Source of the DNA: Paraktedonobacter carboxidivorans
GTDB taxonomy: Bacteria > Chloroflexota > Ktedonobacteria > Ktedonobacterales > Ktedonobacteraceae
DNA length: 64,000 bases
Assembly: GCA_041156125.1 (NCBI GenBank)
Contig: JBEVTI010000006.1
Span: 124,001 to 188,000 of the forward strand
Reading direction: 5' to 3'
The translations under genes and the position numbers were made by a program. The stretch's first letter is position 1. Each line of letters opens with the position of its first letter. Positions 34,133 to 43,328 of the stretch are shown here, one piece after another. The notes under the pieces are model-generated. The model was given only the letters and a program-made list of their open reading frames with translations. It ran no database searches and was not told where the DNA came from.

Positions 34133-35170
34133 TCAGAGTCCCTCGCGTAGCTGTCCATAAGCAGCGAAGACGGCGAATTCCGTGCGGTAGACGTTCCACT
34201 CGCTGGGCAGAATGGCCAGGGTAGCGTCGAACTGTTCGGGATAGAGTGGCATTTTCTGGCAGAAGATGCCACGCATACCCTCGAAAGCGGCCAGCATATT
34301 CTGCGCCAGCGTGCTACCCATGCGCCCACCCCATGAACCTACTGGCACGCGCAAGACGCGTTTCTCGACACGTGAGAGGCCGGCTCCCATCAGCAGATCA
34401 TCAAGATAGGCCACGTGTCCTGTATCGATGCCCTGCTCCCCATTGATCACGCGGCTCCAGTGTAAGAACTGCGTCAGAGCCGGGCCAATATTGAGGTAAC
34501 TGTCGCCAGCCTCAATCAATTCGATCCAGCCACCAGGGCAGGTTACGCGCGCCAATTCTGCGACAACTCCCGGCCATTGCAGAGTAGGAATGGCTGCGAC
34601 CAGCATACGCTGATGCACGTAACTGAAGCTCTGGTCGGCGAACGGCAGGCGGGCCAGCACATTGCCAGATGTAAAGCTCAAGTTGGATGGCTTGATTAGC
34701 GTCCCGGCGCGCGGAATTTCGATATCCAGACCCACAACCTGAGTATGGGGAAAATCCAAAGCCATTTCACAGGCCCAGCGGCCTGTACCACAACCTGCAT
34801 CAAGCACCGCACGTAAAAAGCGCCTCTCCAGAGGTGCCAGATACAGGCCCCTGAAAAGGCGACGGAAGTAGTAATGTTGAAAGTTTAAGCGATCGGCCTC
34901 TGGTCCATCCTTGGGTAGCCTGTAAGGTAAATTGGCGAGATAGCGACGGGTGCCGATCCACTCGCTTTCTACCTCCAGAGGCCTGGTATAGTCTGGATTC
35001 TGCGTTGTCTGTGTTGTCTGCTTTATACTTTGCCCTTGCCACCCGTTCCCATCCTCGCTCGCAGGCGTCCGCTGATCTCGCTCAGTCTGCTCAATTCGCT
35101 GAGCCTGTTCCAGCTTTTGTGCTTGCGCGCTTTGTAACTGTTTTTTGCCAAAGACCCGTAATACCGGCAT
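34133..35170 (-). CDS. Class I SAM-dependent methyltransferase
   Basis: 345 residues from the ATG at 35170, with AGGGGG eight bases upstream. A Gln-rich N-terminal ~65 residues, probably disordered, precedes the Rossmann methyltransferase domain. Motif I is VLDAGCGTG (122-130), followed by the acidic VVGLDIE and later by FADQSFSYVHQRML (motif II region) and LARVTCPGGWIELIE. These fit the UbiE/Methyltransf_11/25 group that methylates small molecules or lipids; the substrate is unknown. The gene is cotranscribed with the 120-residue hypothetical protein and is divergent from a helix-turn-helix gene. Confidence 0.85.
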   Translation of the reverse strand: MPVLRVFGKKQLQSAQAQKLEQAQRIEQTERDQRTPASEDGNGWQGQSIKQTTQTTQNPDYTRPLEVESEWIGTRRYLANLPYRLPKDGPEADRLNFQHYYFRRLFRGLYLAPLERRFLRAVLDAGCGTGRWACEMALDFPHTQVVGLDIEIPRAGTLIKPSNLSFTSGNVLARLPFADQSFSYVHQRMLVAAIPTLQWPGVVAELARVTCPGGWIELIEAGDSYLNIGPALTQFLHWSRVINGEQGIDTGHVAYLDDLLMGAGLSRVEKRVLRVPVGSWGGRMGSTLAQNMLAAFEGMRGIFCQKMPLYPEQFDATLAILPSEWNVYRTEFAVFAAYGQLREGL

Positions 35171-35227
35171 CAAAAACCCCCTGACTAACTGACAACGTGT
35201 ACTAACAACCAGTTCGACTGATAGCTA

Positions 35228-35371
35228 TGTCCAACAAAAGCGACGGAGAGAGCTGTTATCGCATCGTGGAGGAAGACTTGCAGGATGAGCATAACAGAAC
35301 CGTGCGGGCCAGGAGCCCGGCTCCGTTAACCCAAAACCCTCCCCCTTCCAGCTCTCTCTCTCTGTTGGACA
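35228..35371. repeat. Inverted-repeat-bounded intergenic element
   Basis: TGTCCAACA (35228-35236) and GAGAGAGCTG (35246-35255) are matched by CAGCTCTCTC (35349-35358) and TGTTGGACA (35363-35371). The interior has GGAGC-CCG-GCTCC. It fills most of the gap between the divergent methyltransferase and helix-turn-helix genes. A 71-codon frame begins in the left arm but has no coding support. Confidence 0.6.
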
Positions 35372-35476
35372 GAGGTGTATCCGCCGATGTCAATAGTATA
35401 CACACCATGTTGTTTTTTGTAAATACCAACAAAGCATTATGATTTAATTTTAAAACCTTCTGTGTAATCTAATATT

Positions 35477-36022
35477 ATGGCTGAAGATGTGAAGATTTTT
35501 CCAAATATACCCGGCTACATTCCTGTCAAACAGGCAGCGGAAATTATGGGTGTATCGCGCAGGCGAATTAACGATTTTGTACGTGCCGGCAGAATAAGGG
35601 CTTTTCGCGCCGGTTATATCCTGATGCTTTTGGAGGAAGATGTGAGGAAGTTTCCACGGAAGGAGACAGGTCGTCCACGTACGCGTTTGCCTATCTGGCG
35701 CCTTCCTGTTCGTAAGAACCTGCAATACCTCTCGGTCATCTTTGCCAGCATTAAGCCAGGACAAAGTGAGAACTTTGATAAGAGGCTGAAGGAGATCCAC
35801 GCCGGCCAGAAACATTTACTACCAGGTACGGTAGCTCGCTATTTCTCGCGCAGCAAAGAGAAGCCAGATGATGTTCAGATCGTGCTTATCTGGCGCAGTA
35901 CAGTTATGCCTTCTGAGGAGGAATGTAAGGCAGAGGTCGAAGAACTGAAAGCGGATTTAGCGGACATTCTGGATTGGGAGAAGTCGTGGGGCGAATATGG
36001 GCAAGTGGTCATGCATACTTAG
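35477..36022 (+). CDS. Helix-turn-helix (excisionase/MerR-like) protein
   Basis: 181 residues. Residues 12-55 (YIPVKQAAEIMGVSRRRINDFVRAGRIRAFRAGYILMLLEEDV) form the winged helix-turn-helix of the excisionase/AlpA/HTH_17 type. A basic linker (KFPRKETGRPRTRLP) and a ~110-residue alpha/beta domain follow; the latter resembles a dimeric ferredoxin-like barrel (LSVIFASIKPGQSENFDKRLKEI, QIVLIWRSTVMPSEEECKAEVEELKADL). The protein could be a regulator rather than a phage excisionase, since no integrase is nearby. The ATG lacks a Shine-Dalgarno and sits seven bases after TAATCT, so the transcript may be leaderless. Confidence 0.68.
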   Translation: MAEDVKIFPNIPGYIPVKQAAEIMGVSRRRINDFVRAGRIRAFRAGYILMLLEEDVRKFPRKETGRPRTRLPIWRLPVRKNLQYLSVIFASIKPGQSENFDKRLKEIHAGQKHLLPGTVARYFSRSKEKPDDVQIVLIWRSTVMPSEEECKAEVEELKADLADILDWEKSWGEYGQVVMHT

Positions 36023-36142
36023 AGACTCAGGCCAATAATCTGACCCCCTCTGGCATCCTCGATGCGCATCGCACAAGATACAAGCGCTCTCCCAGTTAGA
36101 TGATTGGCCTGAGTGCCTTCGCGCGTAGGCCAGTCTCTTTTT
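36021..36142 (+). terminator. Large nested hairpin after the helix-turn-helix gene
   Basis: Two nested stems are AGAGACT (36021-36027) with AGTCTCT (36132-36138), and ACTCAGGCCAAT (36025-36036) with ATTGGCCTGAGT (36103-36114), around a ~66-nt interior. TTTTT follows the outer stem. The structure starts at the stop codon. GCGCGTAGGCCAGTCT within it recurs at 37034. Confidence 0.55.
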
Positions 36143-36175
36143 AAGAGCAAGAGGCTCTAAAAACACCTGTTCAAT

Positions 36176-36751
36176 TCAACAGGCCCAGGTAATCGTATGG
36201 GTATTGACCGGTCCCTGGAAGAAGAACAGACCTTGTGTGCAGTCGTTGAATGGAATCGTGATATGTACCAGCACGTTGGTGCCGGGTGTGAGTACACCGC
36301 TGGTAGGACTGAAGACGATCTTTCCAGGAATATTGGTGTACGCGTGCCAATGGAGATTGCTCTGATTGCTCGCGCGCGAACTCACCTCTGCTGTGCAAAC
36401 ATAAGCTGTTTGACTCTGACAGTCCAGGTGTCCAACGAAGCTCATAGAAGCTGGCCGCAAATCGAGAAGCGCGGGTGCTCCTTGAGGAGGCGCAGCGGTG
36501 GGAGTAGGAGCCGGTGGCACAGGTGTAGGAGTAGATATAGGCGTCTGGGCAGAGGTTGCAGCAGGCGCGGACCCATATCTGGACGACCTTGACGAAGAAG
36601 CTTGCTGGTTCGTGCCTGTATTTGATCCACAGGCTGCTAGCAAGCTGACGAGCAAGATCCAACTCAAGCATGTAATACCGAGTGAAACCCACGTTTTGGC
36701 GCGTAAACCCGTGATCCCGGTGATTTTTTCTGAAAAAGGCATATGCCACAT
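36176..36751 (-). CDS. Lipoprotein with Pro/Thr-rich stalk and BACON/Ig-like domain
   Basis: 191 residues from the ATG at 36751, which has AAGGT nine bases upstream. A signal peptide with lipobox LLAAC (Cys near residue 41) precedes a Ser/Thr/Pro-rich stalk and a ~95-residue beta domain. That domain (LDLRPASMSFVGHLDCQSQT, LHWHAYTNIPGKIVFSPTSG, VLVHITIPFNDCTQG) has the rhythm of BACON-type Ig domains. Two Cys pairs suggest disulfides. BACON domains often bind glycans or proteins, but the role here is unknown. The gene lies downstream of the pseudokinase gene on the same strand, separated by a 300-bp hairpin-rich gap. Confidence 0.72.
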   Translation of the reverse strand: MWHMPFSEKITGITGLRAKTWVSLGITCLSWILLVSLLAACGSNTGTNQQASSSRSSRYGSAPAATSAQTPISTPTPVPPAPTPTAAPPQGAPALLDLRPASMSFVGHLDCQSQTAYVCTAEVSSRASNQSNLHWHAYTNIPGKIVFSPTSGVLTPGTNVLVHITIPFNDCTQGLFFFQGPVNTHTITWAC

Positions 36752-37052
36752 AACAGGTAGACCTTTCATAAAAAGGGAAAGAATTGTAGAGAAGATATAC
36801 AATGATATATCCATTAATCTATACGTACCCCGTTACAGATTCAGAACCCTGGGGAGTCAGACGAGATTTGCAGCATTTCTTTGGACAGGATGAGGCAGCG
36901 CGTATTTTAGACGCAAAGCTGAAATACGCCTTCTCCGACATGCACTTAAGTAAAACAATGCGCTTTACTTAAGCCGACCGGGTTTAAGACTTCATTATGT
37001 TTTCTATACTGCCCTGACTCAGATATGCTAGTTGCGCGTAGGCCAGTCTATT
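36752..37052. other. Intergenic region with two hairpins
   Basis: GCGTATTT/AAATACGC (36900-36929) and CTTAAGTAAA/TTTACTTAAG (36945-36973) are two stable hairpins in tandem. They lie downstream of the pseudokinase gene and upstream of the lipoprotein gene on the minus strand. Neither has a good T-run. GCGCGTAGGCCAGTCT (37034-37049) duplicates a 16-mer at 36121. Confidence 0.55.
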
Positions 37053-38456
37053 TTAGCGTTTCAGCCATTCCAGCAAGCGGCGCAGGCGTGAGGCTTTAGC
37101 GCGTGGAAAGGGTGGAGCGATGGCAGGTATATCAGGCAACTCTGTTTTGAGATGCATGCTTTCCAGCGCTTCCGCTAGATCGCGCACGCTTGCGAAGCGT
37201 AGCTCTGGTTTGAGAGCGAGAGCGCGCAGAAAGATTTGCTCCAGAAGAGGCGAAATCTCCTCGTTGAGTAAGCGAGGTGTGATCAAAGTCGCGTCCTGGT
37301 TAGTGGGTTGAGGCGTGGCCTGAGAGCGGCGACTTTGGCGGGTGCTCTGGCGTTCGCCGCGGGCCCGCGGGCTGCCTGCTGAGGCGCGCAGGCGTTGCGA
37401 GGCCGCGGGTGGAGCGCTGCCTGTACACAGTAGATAGAGTATAGCTCCCAATGAGTAGACATCTGAGCGGGCGTCGCGCAGGCCAGTGAAAATTTCGGGT
37501 GCGGCAAAAGGGCGACTGTCCTGCTCGTCAAGCTGGCATTCAGGCGCGGTCGTAGGGAAGATCTGTTCCGAGATCTGCTGGGCCATTTGCTGACTCTGGC
37601 CGGGCCAGAAATGGGGCGCGGGGGGCCAGGCAGCCAGGAGCAGGGGTGCCCAGTGAGCATCATCATTGGGATCGATCAGAATCATCGTGGGTGTCAGTTC
37701 GCCCAGGTGCAGATTCAGGCGGTGCAGGCGTGCCACCGTTTGGCAGAGTCGTGTTCCCACGTGCAGAGCTGTCGTCAGGTCCAGGCGCGCTAGAGTCACC
37801 AGGACTTCGGACAGCGGCATCGCTCTGGCGGGCACGTTGCCGCGGGCCTGGCGGGGTTGCATGATCAGGTAATGGCGTTTATCTTCCAGATAGAGGTGAT
37901 CGCCCACACCCGGCAGGTGAGACGAGCCAAAAATCTGGGGCGCGGCAAACTCTTCAAAGGCCGCGCGTACGACATGCTGGCGGATCACAGGAGTCAGGCC
38001 ACTCAGGAGCAGCTCGCGAATCGCTACCAGTGGCTGCTCACCAGCGACTTGTTCAGCGCTAGCGGATTGGCGGCGTGCCAGATAGAGATGGACACGTGGG
38101 CGCCTATGCAGGAGTTGTATTAAGCGATAGCGTCCATCACAGATCAGTGTGCCTGGCTGTAGCGGCCCCGCATCGTCTGTGGGTAGGCTGGCGGACACAG
38201 TAGTTTCAGCCTGGGCCAGCGTATCGCTCAGTTCTGTATTGGCCGCGCGCACCAGCGTGGCCGCGTTCTGGCAGGCCTGCAGGGCGTGCGTCACCAGTTG
38301 CAACTCAGCCTTCTCACCCGCATGGGGTTGTGCCTCGTTCATGCGTTGCTCAGCCAGAGAGACAGTCTGCTCGAAATTCTCAACAGTCTGCTCTAACTCT
38401 TTTATGCCCGCGTCTACCCTGGTCAGGAGCAGGGCGATTTGACTTTCAGCATCCAT
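37053..38456 (-). CDS. Coiled-coil protein with Ser/Thr pseudokinase domain
   Basis: 467 residues. Residues 1-95 form a Glu/Gln/Ala-rich coiled coil, followed by a kinase-fold domain at about 104-450. Beta-3 reads VAIR (R147) instead of VAIK. The catalytic loop reads HLGELTPTM (250-258), with Asp replaced by Glu253 and the Lys and Asn lost. The DFG position reads AAW. The APE (319-321) and SDVYSLGAILYLLCTG markers remain. These changes parallel those in the zinc-ribbon pseudokinase at 4208-6244, including the shared LG(D/E)L motif, so the two belong to one degenerate family. A basic C-terminus (SRLRRLLEWLKR) could touch membrane lipids. A binding or scaffold role is inferred. Confidence 0.8.
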   Translation of the reverse strand: MDAESQIALLLTRVDAGIKELEQTVENFEQTVSLAEQRMNEAQPHAGEKAELQLVTHALQACQNAATLVRAANTELSDTLAQAETTVSASLPTDDAGPLQPGTLICDGRYRLIQLLHRRPRVHLYLARRQSASAEQVAGEQPLVAIRELLLSGLTPVIRQHVVRAAFEEFAAPQIFGSSHLPGVGDHLYLEDKRHYLIMQPRQARGNVPARAMPLSEVLVTLARLDLTTALHVGTRLCQTVARLHRLNLHLGELTPTMILIDPNDDAHWAPLLLAAWPPAPHFWPGQSQQMAQQISEQIFPTTAPECQLDEQDSRPFAAPEIFTGLRDARSDVYSLGAILYLLCTGSAPPAASQRLRASAGSPRARGERQSTRQSRRSQATPQPTNQDATLITPRLLNEEISPLLEQIFLRALALKPELRFASVRDLAEALESMHLKTELPDIPAIAPPFPRAKASRLRRLLEWLKR

Positions 38457-38699
38457 ATTTCATCTTTCGCGAACTGCGCATATCGCTTGCGCCAGGCCGG
38501 GTCCCCTCTCTAGAAATGATAAATAGAGAAAAATGCATTTACTCGCTATGTAAAACGGACAGTCCAGGTAGTTTTAACAGAAGAAAAATTCTTCTAGACG
38601 GAAACAGGAAGGCGTGATACAATGCGTTGCGTTAAGCCTGTATCATTGCCTTTTTTACCTATCAATAGCAACCAATTTTGAGTAAGGGGGTGTAGGAGA

Positions 38700-40340
38700 A
38701 TGCCAAGAGGACGCAAGGGGACACCACAGGATAGCATCGACAGCATCCTGCTTGCCATGAGCCGGCGTAGCGATGTTGATCCCGATACTTTATCCCACTT
38801 TTTGGACCGTCTGGACGAAGAATGGACAAGCGGGGCGCGAGAGAAAGTTTTGCATTTACTGCGCACATCCGATGCCAGAGCGCATTCAGCGGCAGCGTTG
38901 ATTCTTTCGGAGCTAGCGACAGACTTTGATCTGGAAGAGTTGGAAGAATTTATCACTGATCCAACAGTAGGGGATCTAGCCAAACTTTCCCTGGCGCCTG
39001 TCTTAAAAGAGTTGGACTCAGAGTTGGCCGATGATGGTATTATCGATTACCTGAATGATCCTGAAGCGGCGATGCTCCAGATGCAGATTCGCCTGCTGGA
39101 ACTGGTGGGTCAGAGTGAGTTGGGTGTGGAATCGATTCTGGAGGATGTTCTCGCCATGCCGGTTGAGCGCCGGATGGGCTTTATCAACTGGCTGGGTGGT
39201 AGCCAAGATCCGCGCGCGGTCAGGCTATTGCTGCCTTTGCTGGAAAATCAATCCACCAGGATTGTTGGCGCGGCCATGGAGGCGCTGGAGCAACTGGGGG
39301 TAGCGGCGGCGGAAGAGAGCATTCCAGCTTTAAACTATCTGCTCAGCAGTAGCAGCAACCGCCAGGTCAAGCAGCAGGCACGCGCTATTCTGGGGCGGCT
39401 GACCATGCTCTCGGCGCCAGGGGTAACTCTGGAGGCGCAGCACGAGTTGCCCTTACACGAAGCGCGTGTCAGCTTTATTGATGGTTCAGGGGCACAGATG
39501 GTCATGTTAGCCTGGCGCAAGTCGGATGGTTTGCTCAAGGGAGTCAATTTGCTCTGCCAGGACGAGTGGGGCATCAAGGACTGCTATGGCACTGACGAGA
39601 TGCCTATGGAGCGCTGGCAAGAGCTAGTCAGCAATATGGATGAGCAGGGTTTTCTTAGCTTTACGGTGCCTTTGGAGTACTGCCGCGCCCTGATCATTGA
39701 GGCGCGCCAGCAAAACAAGCGCGGACGCCACAAAGTGCCAGTGGCTTACGCGGTCTGGCGTCCTTTAATCGAAGCAGGAGCGCTCTTGAGCAAAGAGGTA
39801 GCACCTCCTCCTATTATAACAATGTTGGAGCCGCTCCCTTTTGACGCCCAGGTCGCTCAATTGGCCGCGCGCGGAGATGAGCTTTACAAGTTACCTGAAT
39901 TTGATCCCTGGCTGTTTGAGCCTTTCACTAGCTTGCATCCCTACGTGCATAATTATCTGAATCTTAACGCACAGCATGGCCTCACGCCAGGGCGCAAGCG
40001 CAAAGGCGTCTCGCGAGCCCTGGAAGCTCAGCGGCGTGAACAAGAGGTGCTGGTAGATACAGTGCTAGAGAAAGTTGTCGATGCACGCTGGCGTCTGCTC
40101 TACGATACGCGCCTGCGCCGTCAGGCCGCGCTTTTTCAGCTAACAGGTCGGCAGGAAGAGGCCAATCTGATCAGCGCTGTAGCCGCGACCCTGCATCCTG
40201 AATCGGGGATTTTGCCCAAAGACCAGTCTTTTCTACGCGCGCTGGTCCATCGCTCGCTTGAGCGTGGGCTGATCCATATTATGGCCGAAATGCTCGAAAA
40301 GAAGCCACAAAAAGATGTTTTCCCCTGGAACTGGGAATGA
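38700..40340 (+). CDS. HEAT-repeat-like hypothetical protein
   Basis: 546 residues, soluble. The first ~240 residues are all-helical with features of HEAT/armadillo repeats: ARAHSAAALILSELA, DPRAVRLLLPLLENQSTRIVGAAMEALEQLG and SNRQVKQQARAILGRL. Residues 245-390 seem to form an alpha/beta domain (ARVSFIDGSGAQMVMLAWRKSDGLLKGVNLL) and the remainder is helical. HEAT domains act as protein-binding scaffolds; the partner is unknown. TAGGAG five bases before the ATG supports the start. It is transcribed alone. No enzyme motif is visible. Confidence 0.75.
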   Translation: MPRGRKGTPQDSIDSILLAMSRRSDVDPDTLSHFLDRLDEEWTSGAREKVLHLLRTSDARAHSAAALILSELATDFDLEELEEFITDPTVGDLAKLSLAPVLKELDSELADDGIIDYLNDPEAAMLQMQIRLLELVGQSELGVESILEDVLAMPVERRMGFINWLGGSQDPRAVRLLLPLLENQSTRIVGAAMEALEQLGVAAAEESIPALNYLLSSSSNRQVKQQARAILGRLTMLSAPGVTLEAQHELPLHEARVSFIDGSGAQMVMLAWRKSDGLLKGVNLLCQDEWGIKDCYGTDEMPMERWQELVSNMDEQGFLSFTVPLEYCRALIIEARQQNKRGRHKVPVAYAVWRPLIEAGALLSKEVAPPPIITMLEPLPFDAQVAQLAARGDELYKLPEFDPWLFEPFTSLHPYVHNYLNLNAQHGLTPGRKRKGVSRALEAQRREQEVLVDTVLEKVVDARWRLLYDTRLRRQAALFQLTGRQEEANLISAVAATLHPESGILPKDQSFLRALVHRSLERGLIHIMAEMLEKKPQKDVFPWNWE

Positions 40341-40398
40341 GATAAAACTGCTCTATCCTCAAATTGAGGGATAACTCATAAAGCGCTGATCATTTCAA

Positions 40399-41691
40399 TT
40401 AGAGGGCTGGTACGCTGACGCGGGCTTTGAGAAGCGCGTGTGCCGCGTGTTCACCGCTATGCATGGCGCCATGAATACTACTTGACGTAGTATATTCTCC
40501 GGCCAGGAAGAGTCCTCTGGTGTCAGTCGTGTTGGAAGGCAACTTATCGAAAAAGCCGGACGGCTGCACAAGTTGCGCGAAAGGTACGCGATAGACACCC
40601 AGCATCTGCCAGCCACTGAGATCGTGCTCCGGGAACCAGCCAGCGATCTCGGAGAGAGCAAGCGTGGCGATCTGCTCGTCATCGTCAGTCTTAGGAGCGA
40701 GAATGGTTGCCGAAAGTAGGTGCCGATGTGGCGGCGCGTACGTTGGAGCTATATTACTGAGCAAAACCGCGTTGTTGACATATGCATCAGGCGCGGTATT
40801 CAAAAGAATTTTGCGCTGCTTATAAAGCCTCTCTTTGCCTCCAAAGTATACACAGACGCAGCTACGCGCTTCCGTAGATAGTTCGCGACCAAGCAGGCGA
40901 GCTGCTGCGGGACTATCGGTCGCCACAACTACCTGCTCTGCCGCGATTGTTTCGCCACTGGCGAGGGTTACACCCTGGACCTGTCCCTCTGTGATCTGGA
41001 TACTGCTCACGCGCGCGCGGTAGCGGATCGAGCCGTGGGGCAGAGCCGTGGCCAGCATGTTGGGGATACGTTGCATGCCTTCCGCGGGGAGCATAATCTT
41101 GCCTGAGGCCAGCATACGGAAGACGAACTGGAACATGCGCGCGCTGGTGTTCAACGAGCGATCCAGGAAAATACCCCCGTAAAAAGGCCGGGCGAAATTG
41201 GCGATAAAGCCTGCTTCTGAGAAATGTAAGCGGCGCAGATAGTCCTCGGTAGACTCATCCTGCCCATTCGGCTGCGCCTTGCCCGCGAAAATATCTGCGG
41301 TAGAGAGCCGCGTCAGACTCGCGCGCAGGCGCAACACACGCAATTTATCGGCAGTCGAAAGCAATGGATTAAGCAGTCCCGGTAGTAGATGGCCCGGTTC
41401 TCGCCAGGGATCGGTGACCTCATAGCGCTTGCCATCTCTGACGAGAAGAGCACCTGGCTCAAAGAAGCGCTGTTTGAGATTCTCAAAGTTCAGCTGACGT
41501 TGTGCAGCTGGATAGGCCGTGAAAAGTACCTGGAAGCCTCGATCCAGGCGATACCCATCTTCGTGCATATCCGTACGCACACGTCCACCCACCTGCTCTG
41601 CTGCCTCCAACACCAGCACCTGTCGGCCAACTCTGGCTAACTCCCGGGCGCATGTCAATCCTGCCAATCCGGCTCCGATAATTACGATCAT
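40399..41691 (-). CDS. FAD-dependent amine oxidase/desaturase-like oxidoreductase
   Basis: 430 residues. The dinucleotide-binding motif GAGLAGLTCA (6-15), an acidic residue ending the second strand (VLEAAEQ) and GGRVRT (35-40) define the flavin-containing amine oxidase/phytoene desaturase superfamily. The C-terminal FAD-contact motif is GLFLAGEYTTSSSIHGAMHSGEHAAHALL. FQVLFTAYPAAQRQL resembles the plant and cyanobacterial branch of uncharacterised NAD(P)-binding oxidoreductases of this superfamily. The substrate (carotenoid, porphyrin precursor or amine) cannot be assigned. It has no carotenoid genes near it. A small gap separates it from the DUF1015 gene upstream on the same strand, with which it may be cotranscribed. 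Confidence 0.85.
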   Translation of the reverse strand: MIVIIGAGLAGLTCARELARVGRQVLVLEAAEQVGGRVRTDMHEDGYRLDRGFQVLFTAYPAAQRQLNFENLKQRFFEPGALLVRDGKRYEVTDPWREPGHLLPGLLNPLLSTADKLRVLRLRASLTRLSTADIFAGKAQPNGQDESTEDYLRRLHFSEAGFIANFARPFYGGIFLDRSLNTSARMFQFVFRMLASGKIMLPAEGMQRIPNMLATALPHGSIRYRARVSSIQITEGQVQGVTLASGETIAAEQVVVATDSPAAARLLGRELSTEARSCVCVYFGGKERLYKQRKILLNTAPDAYVNNAVLLSNIAPTYAPPHRHLLSATILAPKTDDDEQIATLALSEIAGWFPEHDLSGWQMLGVYRVPFAQLVQPSGFFDKLPSNTTDTRGLFLAGEYTTSSSIHGAMHSGEHAAHALLKARVSVPAL

Positions 41692-41716
41692 AATAATGTC
41701 TAGCCTTTGTGTGTAT

Positions 41717-43018
41717 TTACCACAGGGGGTTCAGAACCAATCCTGTGATCAGTTTTGGATAAAAGTACGTTGATTTCTGCGGCATCTGATCGTCTGCATC
41801 GGCGATAGCGCAGATTTGTCGTACACGAGTCGAGTTCAAAAACAGAGCTGCCTGAGCTTTGCCCTGCGCCAGCGCGTTCAGTGCTTCGCGGTCCTCGTGC
41901 ATATAGTATACATACTTACCCGCGCTCAGATCCTCAGGCTGGAGAGAGAGCAGTTCTTCTAGAATCAACGTATGCGCAATAGAAACATCCAAAGCTTTCC
42001 AGGCGTCACTGTGGCTTGCTTCCTGCATGCGCGCCCGCCCGCGTTCATTCAGACTGAGTAGCCAGCTCTGTTGAGGCGTAACCAGCAAGAACGAAGGAGC
42101 AGTCTCACCGACCTTTGCCAGCTCTTGCAGTGTGCTCTCGTCAGCATGAGCTAGTTCGCGTATATCGAGATAACGCCCCAGGTTGGCGGTGGTGAGATTG
42201 GCCAGTGCCTGCGGGCTGAGATCGCAGAAGAGGCGATGCGTGGGTAGCACCAGCAGACCGGGATCATCCAGATCGATCAGGGCCATCATCACAAAGTTTA
42301 CTGGATCATCATCGGCCAGTTCTCGGCGAGCCGTCAGCACCTCGTTGCGATAGTTCAGCGCTGTCTCATAACGATGATGCCCATCGGCGATATAGAGCTG
42401 GCGCTCCGCGAAGAAATCCTCGATACGCGCTATCACTGCCGCATCGGTCACGGGCTGTAGCCGATGACCCTCGCCTGCTTCGTCGGTAAAATGAATTGCA
42501 GGCTGCTCTAAATACTCGCTCAATAGACGGCGTATGCGTCCCTGGGGATCGCTGTACATACTCATAATCGGGCTAAGATTGACCGAGCAGGCGCGCAAAA
42601 GTTGCAGGCGATCATCCTTGTCTTTTTTACGTGTAAACTCGTGGCGTAAAACCACATGCTTCTCCCATGGTTCCAGGCGCACGCGCGCACACAGACTGGT
42701 CCTGCTATAGCTCTGCCCTCCATGCTGGAAAGTTTGCTGATAGGCATAATAGGCAGGTTGCGCATCCTGGAGCAGCACACCCTCCTGGCGCCACTCAGCC
42801 AGCACACGCGCCGCGCGCGTATAGCGATTGTTCAGTGTATTATCCGCGGGCGTGATTTTACCCAGCTCTGCGCGAATTATATTATATGGATGCCGTGCAT
42901 AGTAGCGCTCCTGAGCTATCTCTGAGATCACATCAAAAGGTGGGGTCACTACCGCGGCCAGATCAGGTACCGCTTCTGGTGCGTACCGTATACCCTGGAA
43001 AGGGCGTACATCAGCCAT
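41717..43018 (-). CDS. DUF1015 family protein
   Basis: 433 residues from the ATG at 43018; GAGGAG lies eight bases before it, and homologues start (M)xxxRPFxGxRY. The family hallmarks are present: VRPFQGIRYAPEAVPDLAAVVTPPFDVI at the N-terminus and YIADGHHRYETALNYRNE in the middle, followed by DDPVNFVMMALIDLDDPGLLVLPTHRLF. DUF1015 proteins are widespread in bacteria and archaea, often near serine or phosphoglycerate metabolism genes, but have no settled function. The HHRYE motif resembles a nuclease or kinase active site and is likely functional. The oxidoreductase gene follows 25 bp after the stop. Confidence 0.88.
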   Translation of the reverse strand: MADVRPFQGIRYAPEAVPDLAAVVTPPFDVISEIAQERYYARHPYNIIRAELGKITPADNTLNNRYTRAARVLAEWRQEGVLLQDAQPAYYAYQQTFQHGGQSYSRTSLCARVRLEPWEKHVVLRHEFTRKKDKDDRLQLLRACSVNLSPIMSMYSDPQGRIRRLLSEYLEQPAIHFTDEAGEGHRLQPVTDAAVIARIEDFFAERQLYIADGHHRYETALNYRNEVLTARRELADDDPVNFVMMALIDLDDPGLLVLPTHRLFCDLSPQALANLTTANLGRYLDIRELAHADESTLQELAKVGETAPSFLLVTPQQSWLLSLNERGRARMQEASHSDAWKALDVSIAHTLILEELLSLQPEDLSAGKYVYYMHEDREALNALAQGKAQAALFLNSTRVRQICAIADADDQMPQKSTYFYPKLITGLVLNPLW

Positions 43019-43328
43019 AACTTTTACTCCTCTACTTCTTAACAAACATATGGCGGATCTCTCCCGCCGGAGAGACGATTTCTGGGCGAAAAACTCTGTC
43101 TATTGTAGGCTCTCAGGTACCTATTTTACAAGTGTATCTGACGAGGAGAAGAGGGTGATTTAAAAGTCATTTCCCTTTTATGGGTTGGGATAACTGGCTA
43201 TGCGTTCGAGCTACCAATACCTTGCATGCTACAATGAGACGGTGGTGTAGGGGTGCGGGGGTCTTCTTACAGGCATAGACTCTTTTGAGGAAGGCATTCC
43301 AGGCGTTTGCAAACGGCCCCACCCCAGG

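Noticed and set aside
35477..36022. Excisionase-like protein considered as evidence of an integrated element
   Set aside because: No integrase, attachment-site duplication, tRNA or phage genes are visible nearby, and the extra C-terminal domain does not fit a phage excisionase.
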